Assembly (NCBI GenBank): GCA_002309655.1
Contig: DBXM01000032.1
Coordinates: 1 to 9,993 of the forward strand
Length of the DNA stretch: 9,993 nucleotides
Direction: 5' to 3'
DNA from: Mageeibacillus sp. UBA1212
GTDB taxonomy: Bacteria; Bacillota; Clostridia; UBA1212
The notes under the pieces are model-generated. The model was not told where the DNA came from. It was given only the letters and a program-made list of their open reading frames with translations, and ran no database searches. A program made the position numbers and the translations under genes. Every line of letters starts with the position of its first letter. The stretch's first letter is position 1. Below, piece after piece: positions 4,786 to 9,993 of the stretch.

Positions 4786-6000
4786 ATGCGCAAAAACCGG
4801 TTCATTATTATTTGTGCAACGATAATATGCCTGATGCTTGCCGCGGAAGGCTGCGCCGGCAGGACCCATAACAATACTCCGGACGCGACGCCTGTGAGCA
4901 CAACAGGCACGGAGACCGGCGCGCTGCAGGACACACCGGTTGAAATCCCGACCCCGGCTGAGCCCGCGACGGATACCCCCGGACCCACTCCCGATCCGAC
5001 CGAAACGCCTGTTCCCACCCCCACACCTCTTCCCGTTGTAACGCCTGTGGTTTCCGAAGAAGGCGGCCCCGACACCGTTCCGCCGCTTTTTCTTCACGCA
5101 AAAAGCAAAATTCAGGTCGAAAAAGGCGGAAATCTAGACCTGAGGGAGTATTTCAGCGTAATCGACGACAACGACCGCGCCCCGAAGCTTTACGTCGACG
5201 GAGAATACGACTTATCTAAGGAAGGCGAATACAAGCTCCGCTGCGCGGCGGAGGACAGCTCGGGCAACCGCAGCTCCTGGGGCTTTACTATGACGGTTGT
5301 CGGCGGCGAGGTGACACCGTCTCCCGTTCCGGAAGAAGAGCCGGAGCCGACGCCTTTTCCTTATGATGATTTTGTCGCAAAGTACGGCGGAGAAGGACGC
5401 GTCTGCGGCATTGACCTCTCGGCGTGGAAAGGCGGCAGCGTCGACTTCGAAAAGCTTCGTGACGCGGGCGTCGGGTTTGTAATGATACGGATGGCTTATT
5501 ACAACGGAAAATTCGGCTTCGACATGTATTTCGACCGCAATTTCAAGGCGGCCAGGGAGGCGGGGCTCAAAACGGGAGTCTATTTTTACACGCAGGACTG
5601 CGACGAAACACTTCTGCGCGAGCACGTGAAGGCGATTCTGGAGAAGCTTGACGGGGCGCCGCTGGAGCTTCCGATTGCTTACGATTTTGAGTCGTGGAGG
5701 GAATTCCACAAGTTCAACATGAATATCCGCGACATTAACCGCCTCTTCGACGTGTTCTGCGAGGAAGTCGAAAAAGCCGGCTATACGGGCATGCTTTACG
5801 GAAGCCGCGAGCCTCTCGAGGAGGTCTGGACAAATTACAACAAAAAACCTGTCTGGCTTGCAAATTACGTCGAAAAGACGCTCTACGGCAACGATTACTG
5901 CATGTGGCAGGTGAGCAGCGCGGGGAAAGTCGACGGAATCGACGAAAATACGGATTTTGACGTCCTTTACACAGATCACTTCGAGGGCCTCTTCAACTGA
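4786..6000 (+). CDS. GH25 (lysozyme-like) muramidase lipoprotein with Ig-like domain
   Basis: This 404-residue protein should be anchored to the outer face of the membrane and cut peptidoglycan glycan strands (family: GH25 1,4-beta-N-acetylmuramidases). Residues 1-22 are a signal peptide ending LAAEGC23; the -3 residue Ala is less usual than Leu, so lipidation at Cys23 is likely but not certain. Residues 27-98 are a Thr/Pro-rich wall-spanning linker. Residues 99-172 look like a bacterial Ig-like/DUF5011-type domain, ending in AEDSSGNRSSWGFTMTVV. A second Pro/Glu linker (175-192) precedes the GH25 domain (about 205-404): GIDLSAWKGGSVDFEKLRDA, FVMIRMAYYNG, GLKTGVYFYTQ, YDFES and MWQVSSAGKVDGID. 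Acidic catalytic residues Asp210, Asp300 and Glu302 are present. The start has AAGGAG (4770-4775) 10 nt upstream. It is a single gene followed by a terminator. Confidence 0.93.
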   Translation: MRKNRFIIICATIICLMLAAEGCAGRTHNNTPDATPVSTTGTETGALQDTPVEIPTPAEPATDTPGPTPDPTETPVPTPTPLPVVTPVVSEEGGPDTVPPLFLHAKSKIQVEKGGNLDLREYFSVIDDNDRAPKLYVDGEYDLSKEGEYKLRCAAEDSSGNRSSWGFTMTVVGGEVTPSPVPEEEPEPTPFPYDDFVAKYGGEGRVCGIDLSAWKGGSVDFEKLRDAGVGFVMIRMAYYNGKFGFDMYFDRNFKAAREAGLKTGVYFYTQDCDETLLREHVKAILEKLDGAPLELPIAYDFESWREFHKFNMNIRDINRLFDVFCEEVEKAGYTGMLYGSREPLEEVWTNYNKKPVWLANYVEKTLYGNDYCMWQVSSAGKVDGIDENTDFDVLYTDHFEGLFN

Positions 6001-6003
6001 AAT

Positions 6004-6075
6004 CTGATAACGGTCTTAAATCCGGCAACGGCCTTTTATCCGGGAACTGCCTTTTATCCGGGAACTGCCTTAAAA
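6004..6075. repeat. Four tandem copies of an 18-bp repeat
   Basis: The unit CCGGGAACTGCCTTTTAT is exact at 6040-6057. Its neighbours are CCGGCAACGGCCTTTTAT (6022-6039), CCGGGAACTGCCTTAAAA (6058-6075) and a more diverged CTGATAACGGTCTTAAAT (6004-6021). The array begins 3 bp after the GH25 stop and ends before the terminator, so it would be transcribed as a 3' untranslated tail. Confidence 0.88.
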
Positions 6076-6081
6076 GCGAAA

Positions 6082-6115
6082 CCCCTTCGTGCGTCAAAAC
6101 ACGGAGGGGCTTTTT
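6082..6115 (+). terminator. Rho-independent terminator after the GH25 gene
   Basis: CCCCTTCGTG (6082-6091) pairs with CACGGAGGGG (6100-6109), ten pairs including one G-U, followed by C and TTTTT (6111-6115). The tandem 18-bp repeats separate it from the stop codon. Confidence 0.88.
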
Positions 6116-6193
6116 GTCAGTCGTCCCGAAAAAAATGAAAAGCGAAAAGCGGACCGGGCTTCGCGAACCCGCACTATTCACCCGCAAAAAAGC

Positions 6194-6218
6194 CGGCACT
6201 CACGGCACTACGGCACTA
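6194..6218. repeat. Three tandem copies of a CGGCACT(A/CA) unit
   Basis: CGGCACTCA (6194-6202), CGGCACTA (6203-6210) and CGGCACTA (6211-6218) lie in tandem, with a further CGG at 6219-6221. They sit about 20 bp upstream of the thr promoter -35 and could be a binding array or simple repeat slippage. Confidence 0.6.
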
Positions 6219-6239
6219 CGGTCTGTCTTGCGAAAAAAG

Positions 6240-6268
6240 TTGACATCCCCTTATTCCTCTGCTAAAAT
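6240..6268 (+). promoter_or_regulatory. Promoter of the thrC-hom operon
   Basis: Perfect -35 TTGACA (6240-6245), 17-bp spacer and TAAAAT (6263-6268, 5 of 6 bases). Transcription should start near 6275, leaving an ~80-nt leader before thrC. No T-box or leader-peptide attenuator is visible. Confidence 0.9.
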
Positions 6269-6291
6269 TCAATGTTAACTCTTGCGGACAG

Positions 6292-6325
6292 CGCGCGCCG
6301 GCGCATCCTTTTAAAACGGCGCGCG
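6292..6325 (+). promoter_or_regulatory. Strong GC hairpin in the thrC leader
   Basis: CGCGCGCCG (6292-6300) pairs perfectly with CGGCGCGCG (6317-6325) around a 16-nt loop containing CCTTTTAAAA. There is no T-tract after it, so it is not a plain terminator. It ends 17 nt before the Shine-Dalgarno GGAGG (6343-6347). It could stabilise the mRNA or modulate initiation. Confidence 0.55.
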
Positions 6326-6354
6326 ACAGGTTCCGACTTGACGGAGGCGGCAGA

Positions 6355-7851
6355 ATGACTTACGAAAGCACACGGGGCTCAAATGAAAAAGTGACGTTTT
6401 CGCAGGCGGTTGTGGCGGGACTCGCGCCTGACGGAGGCCTTTTCGTGCCGTGCGGGGACGTCCGGTTTAGCGAAAACGAACTCGCGGAGATGGCAGGGCT
6501 CGACTACTGCGGCGTCGCTTTCAAGGTGATGTCACGCTACGCCGGCGATTTCACGGAGGACGAGCTGAAGGACTGCATCGTCGGCGCCTATAAATCGGGA
6601 AGATTCCCGCAGGACTGCCCCGTTCGCGTCACCCGCGCCGGCAATGACCTCTCGGTTCTCGAACTCTGGCACGGACCGACGTCCGCCTTCAAGGACATGG
6701 CGCTCCAGATCCTTCCCCGTTTTATGGTAACCGCATCGCGCAAGTGCGGCGAAAACCGCGAGATCACGATCCTCACGGCGACTTCCGGCGACACGGGAAA
6801 GGCCGCGCTCGAAGGCTTCCGCGACGTTCCCGGCATCAAGGTCATGGTGTTCTACCCCGCCTTCGGCGTCAGCGAGACCCAGAAGCTGCAGATGATCACG
6901 CAGGAGGGCTCGAACGTCTGCGTCAAGGCAATTTACGGCAACTTCGACGACGCTCAGACAGGCGTCAAAAAGATATTCGGCGACGCCGAATTCGCGGAAA
7001 AGCTCGCAAAGGATGGCAAAATGCTCTCGAGCGCCAACTCGATCAACTGGGGCCGCCTGCTCCCGCAGATCGTCTACTATTTTTACGCGTACTTCTCGCT
7101 CGTCCGCGAAAACGCCGTCAAATCCGGCGAAAAAGTCGATTTCTGCGTGCCGACAGGCAACTTCGGCGACATTCTCGCCTGCTACTACGCGAAAAAGTCC
7201 GGTCTTCCCGTCGGCAAAATAATCTGCGCGTGCAACGCGAACAGCGTCGTGGCGGATTTTCTGGCGACAGGCACGTACGACAAAAACCGTCCGTTCGTGA
7301 CGACTTCCTCGCCCGCGATGGACATTCTCGTCTCGTCCAACCTCGAGCGCCTCATCTACGACGCTTCAGGAAGAGACCCGGTCAGGACTTCCGGCTTCAT
7401 GCGCGAGCTCGCGGAAAAAGGCCGCTACACGGTCGGCAAAGAGATTGTCGACAGGATTCACGAAGACTTCGAATCCGGCTTTGCAACCGAGGAACAGACG
7501 AAAGCCGCGATCGCCGAGGCATATTTAAAAGACGGTATCCTGATCGATCCGCACACGGCCGTCGGCTATTCGGTACTCGGTAAAAAACGCGCCGGAAGCA
7601 CCGGCAATCAGACGGTCCTGGTCTCGACGGCCAGCCCCTTTAAGTTCAACTCAAGCGTCGCGGAGGCTGTCTGCCCGCAAGACGTGAACAAAAACATGAG
7701 CGAGGAAGACATTTCCCGCATTATTTCGAAAAAAACCGGGGAGAGCATTCCCGCCCCGTTGATCGGACTTTCCGCCCGTAAGATCCGGTTCCCGGACACG
7801 GTGGAACCCGAAAAAATGAAGCAGACCGCGGAGGAATTCATTTATGGCTAA
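6355..7851 (+). CDS. thrC: Threonine synthase
   Basis: This 498-residue enzyme converts O-phospho-L-homoserine to L-threonine and phosphate with pyridoxal phosphate in the cytoplasm, the last step of threonine synthesis. The PLP lysine is Lys113 in HGPTSAFKDMALQ (106-118). TATSGDTGKAA (141-151) binds the cofactor phosphate. SSANSINWGRLLPQIVYYF, PTGNFGDILACYYAKKSG and DPHTAVGY are further family signatures. The N-terminal part (YESTRGSNEKVTFSQAVVAG, then LAPDGGLFVP) and the length fit the long E. coli/yeast-like threonine synthase type rather than the short ~350-residue Bacillus type. The ATG at 6355 follows GGAGG (6343-6347) with a 7-nt gap. It is the first gene of an operon with hom, which it overlaps by 8 bp. 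Homoserine kinase, which makes its substrate, is not in the window. Confidence 0.97.
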   Translation: MTYESTRGSNEKVTFSQAVVAGLAPDGGLFVPCGDVRFSENELAEMAGLDYCGVAFKVMSRYAGDFTEDELKDCIVGAYKSGRFPQDCPVRVTRAGNDLSVLELWHGPTSAFKDMALQILPRFMVTASRKCGENREITILTATSGDTGKAALEGFRDVPGIKVMVFYPAFGVSETQKLQMITQEGSNVCVKAIYGNFDDAQTGVKKIFGDAEFAEKLAKDGKMLSSANSINWGRLLPQIVYYFYAYFSLVRENAVKSGEKVDFCVPTGNFGDILACYYAKKSGLPVGKIICACNANSVVADFLATGTYDKNRPFVTTSSPAMDILVSSNLERLIYDASGRDPVRTSGFMRELAEKGRYTVGKEIVDRIHEDFESGFATEEQTKAAIAEAYLKDGILIDPHTAVGYSVLGKKRAGSTGNQTVLVSTASPFKFNSSVAEAVCPQDVNKNMSEEDISRIISKKTGESIPAPLIGLSARKIRFPDTVEPEKMKQTAEEFIYG

Positions 7852-9106
7852 CTCAGATTTTTACGTTGCGATCGTAGGCTGCGGAGTCGTCGGCTCCGGC
7901 GTCGCCGACATCCTTCTGGAGCGTTCGGACGACCTCTCGAGGCGTTTTGCCCGCAAGGTGGCGCTGAAGAGGATTCTCGACATCAGGGACTTCACCGGCA
8001 CCCGCTACGAGCCGTACGCCACCAAGAACCCGGAAGACATTCTCGACGACTCTGAAATAACAGCCGTCGTTGTGACTGTCGGAGGGCTTGATTTTGCCTA
8101 TAATATCAGCAAAAAAGCGCTTCTGGCCGGCAAGCACGTGATCACTTCCAACAAGGAAGTCGTCGCCGAGCACGGTCGCGAGCTCACCACCATCGCCTTC
8201 GAGAAGGGCATCCGCTTCTGTTTCGAAGCCAGCAGCGGCGGCGGCGTTCCGATCATCCGTCCGCTCAACATCTGCATGCGCGCGAACGAGTACACCGACA
8301 TCAAAGGCATCGTCAACGGCACAACGAATTTCATTCTGTCAAGAATGGAGACAGACAACCTCTCATTCGACGACGCTCTCGCCCTCGCAAAGCAGCGGGG
8401 CTACGCCGAGGCCGACCCCAGCGCCGACATCGACGGATTCGACTCCGCCAGAAAGATCTCGGTCCTCTCTATGGTCGCCTTCGACCGCTTTGTGGACTAC
8501 AAGGCCATTCCCTGCCGCGGCATCCGCGACATCACCCACGAGGACATCGAGCTGGCCGCCGAACTTTGCCACGGACGCATAAGGCTCATCGCCTCCTGCG
8601 TTGACACCGGCAAAGGGCTCAGACTCTCCGTTGAACCCATGCTCGTAATGCCGACAAGCCCGCTCTACTCCGTCACGGCGGTCCGCAACGGAATTCTCGT
8701 CGGCGGCAAGTACACCGGTCACATGTATTTCAGCGGCCGCGGCGCGGGCAAGCTTCCCACCGGCAGTGCGGTCTGCGGCGACATCATCGACCTCCTGGGC
8801 GGCAACGACAAAATGGCTTCGCTTCCGGAGTACGTCACCCGTGAAGCCACCTACGACAACACCGACGACACCCCCGCCCGCTACTACATCCGCCTCGGCA
8901 ACTTCAGGCACGGCGAAAAACCTGTGGGCGTGGTCGAAGGTCTCACGGAAGCGGCAGGTGAAGGTCTCGCGTTTGCGGAAGTCGCAGGCTCCTACGCCAT
9001 CCTGACCGGCGTGCTCATGCCTGACGAACTGGAAGAATTCGTTTCTGCGTTCTGCAAGTTCTACGGCCACGAAAAGCCGGCGATGTGCCTGAAGGTGATT
9101 GCGTAA
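7844..9106 (+). CDS. hom: Homoserine dehydrogenase
   Basis: This 420-residue NAD(P)-dependent enzyme reduces aspartate semialdehyde to homoserine in the cytoplasm, the branch-point step toward threonine and methionine. The Rossmann motif is GCGVVGSG (Gly12, Gly14, Gly17). ITSNKEVVAEHG (100-111, Lys104), EASSGGGVPIIRPL and NGTTNFILSRM follow. The family signature spans AEADPSADIDGFDSARK (188-204), with Lys204 and Asp200 as expected active-site residues. It is a stand-alone dehydrogenase, not fused to aspartate kinase. The last ~75 residues sit where an ACT regulatory domain is usual. Beginning (RYYIRL) and end look ACT-like, but the usual DxPG-type ligand loop is not evident (NFRHGEKPVG instead). 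The ATG follows GGAGG (7830-7834) inside the end of thrC, and the 8-bp overlap implies translational coupling. Confidence 0.97.
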   Translation: MANSDFYVAIVGCGVVGSGVADILLERSDDLSRRFARKVALKRILDIRDFTGTRYEPYATKNPEDILDDSEITAVVVTVGGLDFAYNISKKALLAGKHVITSNKEVVAEHGRELTTIAFEKGIRFCFEASSGGGVPIIRPLNICMRANEYTDIKGIVNGTTNFILSRMETDNLSFDDALALAKQRGYAEADPSADIDGFDSARKISVLSMVAFDRFVDYKAIPCRGIRDITHEDIELAAELCHGRIRLIASCVDTGKGLRLSVEPMLVMPTSPLYSVTAVRNGILVGGKYTGHMYFSGRGAGKLPTGSAVCGDIIDLLGGNDKMASLPEYVTREATYDNTDDTPARYYIRLGNFRHGEKPVGVVEGLTEAAGEGLAFAEVAGSYAILTGVLMPDELEEFVSAFCKFYGHEKPAMCLKVIA

Positions 9107-9132
9107 ATGTTGAAATGAATACACAGACAGCA

Positions 9133-9177
9133 GAAAAGCCCGGATTTGCCTGTTTTTAGGCAAATCCGGGCTCTTTC
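9133..9177. terminator. Bidirectional terminator between hom and the convergent nucleotidase gene
   Basis: A perfect 15-bp stem (9137-9151 with 9158-9172) has the 6-nt loop GTTTTT. Reading rightward it is followed by CTTTC; reading leftward the stem ends in a TTTTC run. It starts 27 bp after the hom stop and lies about 60 bp past the stop of the minus-strand gene, so it can serve both. Confidence 0.9.
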
Positions 9178-9234
9178 AATTTGCGTAATCAGAAATTAAC
9201 GGAACGAAATTCCCGGTTTCTTATTCCCTATTCC

Positions 9235-9993
9235 TCACACCAGGTGCATAATCAGCCTTCCCTCGCCCTTCGCGTTCTGGTGCTGGCCGCTGAGCAGCGC
9301 CTCCTCGATGATCTGGGTGCAGGAAGTGGACACGACTCTGTCTCTGTGGTTCTTGCGGAGGTCTTCGATGTCGAGGTCGAAAGAGTCCTTCATGTTCGTG
9401 TAGTGGAAGTGCTGGAGGCCCACCGTGAAGACCCTGTCGTCCTCAACCGGCTCGCCCTCGAACTCGAACCTCACGAACGAATGCGTCGCCTGGTCGTACT
9501 CTACCAGCAGCCCCCTGGAGAGCTGGTAGAACTCGGTGTGGGCGCCGGCGAGCGCCTCGTCTCTGAGAACCCGCAGCATAGCGTGTTTGAGCTGAGCCCC
9601 GGTCATGTAGACCATGTGGACCGCGTCGTCGTAGGGGAAGCATTCACGCAGGTCGCCCTTCGTGACAACCGGGCCGAGCTGCTCGTTGCGGATGGAGCCG
9701 GAGCCGAGCAGGAAGATATCGACGCCGAGAGCGTCTTTCAGAACGTCCGAGAAGAGGTCGCCCAGTTCGGTCTCGCGGATCCTGGTGGGGTGCGTGAGCT
9801 GGCGGACGAACTTCGTGATGATCTTTCCGTACTTCTCGTCGGTGCGGTTCTTGTAGTTGAAAAGGATCTCCTCGATCGCGGGGTCGCGCGGGCAGGTAGT
9901 TTCGTTAATCGGAATCGGGCGCCACTTGTAGCTGTCGATGCAGTTCTCGTCGGTGTTGATGAGAATGTCGAAGCGGCCGATCTGGTCGGTGCC
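9235..9993 (-). CDS. 5'-nucleotidase / metallophosphatase-family protein, C-terminal part (start outside window)
   Basis: The last 252 codons of a minus-strand gene are open to the right edge and end at TGA (9235-9237). The sequence starts within the link after the metallophosphatase domain (GTDQIGRFDILIN) and then gives a 5'-nucleotidase C-terminal domain. ELGDLFSDVLKDALGVDIFL is the usual helix with its acidic residues. GSGSIRN matches the N-G-G-x-R region of UshA-type enzymes. KGDLRECFPYDDAVHMVYMT and EFYQLSRGLLVEYD match the substrate-binding strands. The GGDGY loop of UshA, which holds an aromatic base-stacking residue, is replaced by HYTNMKDSF. This resembles, from memory, a Firmicute subfamily with HxxN in this place. 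There is no C-terminal anchor or sorting signal. The catalytic metal-binding domain is not in the window, so substrate and location cannot be called. Confidence 0.9.
   Translation of the reverse strand, partial: GTDQIGRFDILINTDENCIDSYKWRPIPINETTCPRDPAIEEILFNYKNRTDEKYGKIITKFVRQLTHPTRIRETELGDLFSDVLKDALGVDIFLLGSGSIRNEQLGPVVTKGDLRECFPYDDAVHMVYMTGAQLKHAMLRVLRDEALAGAHTEFYQLSRGLLVEYDQATHSFVRFEFEGEPVEDDRVFTVGLQHFHYTNMKDSFDLDIEDLRKNHRDRVVSTSCTQIIEEALLSGQHQNAKGEGRLIMHLV

Noticed and set aside
5212..5979. 255-codon minus-strand open frame
   Set aside because: It is antisense to the GH25 domain, whose motifs and catalytic residues are clear; it has no ribosome binding site.
6004..6075. CRISPR array
   Set aside because: The 18-bp units are directly adjacent with no spacers, and no cas genes are present.
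5993..6199. 68-codon minus-strand open frame with repeated QFPDKR
   Set aside because: The peptide repeat is only the 18-bp DNA array read in frame. It overlaps the GH25 terminator and has no convincing start signals.
6275..6354. T-box riboswitch for threonine
   Set aside because: The leader is only ~80 nt, and the conserved T-box sequence and terminator are absent.
6272..6358. 28-codon leader peptide ending in an ATGA overlap with thrC
   Set aside because: Its ATG lies at or before the predicted transcription start, it has no ribosome binding site, and it is not enriched in threonine codons as an attenuator peptide would be.

Overview
The window looks like chromosomal DNA from a GC-rich, probably anaerobic Firmicute of the Clostridia type (inference). 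Supporting signs are a clostridial-looking RNA polymerase beta subunit, strong GGAGG-type ribosome binding sites, a GH25 lysozyme-like lipoprotein with a Thr/Pro-rich linker, and a glycyl-radical-activase-like radical SAM enzyme. No phage, transposon, CRISPR, tRNA or rRNA signal was seen.

Layout. The N-terminal 568 codons of rpoB (minus strand) run off the left edge. rpoB has a long leader with two good promoters, and behind them lies an unusual ~85-bp run of A-tracts phased at about 10 bp. Divergent from rpoB is an unrecognised seven-helix membrane protein (plus, 2136-2840), closed by a strong terminator. Convergent to it is a two-gene minus-strand operon (4467 down to 3056). Its first gene encodes a Cys-rich, very acidic protein with an internal lipoprotein-like segment and a repeated short motif. 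The second gene, overlapping by 4 bp, encodes a radical SAM enzyme. The divergent intergenic region (4468-4785) carries promoters for both directions, a perfect palindrome and a leader with competing hairpins. A plus-strand GH25 muramidase-like lipoprotein follows (4786-6000).

The gap at 6001-6354 holds four tandem 18-bp repeats, a terminator, a second short tandem repeat and a near-consensus promoter. That promoter drives a threonine operon: thrC (threonine synthase) overlapping hom (homoserine dehydrogenase) by 8 bp, ended by a bidirectional hairpin. The right edge is the C-terminal part of a minus-strand 5'-nucleotidase/metallophosphatase-family protein.

How the genes relate. thrC and hom are two steps of aspartate-to-threonine synthesis; homoserine kinase is not in the window. 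The Cys-rich protein and the radical SAM enzyme are translationally coupled and probably act as enzyme and partner or substrate; this is the best candidate for an undescribed system here. The clearest single-residue observation is Asn in place of His at the E. coli 526 position of RpoB, a change known to reduce rifampicin sensitivity.
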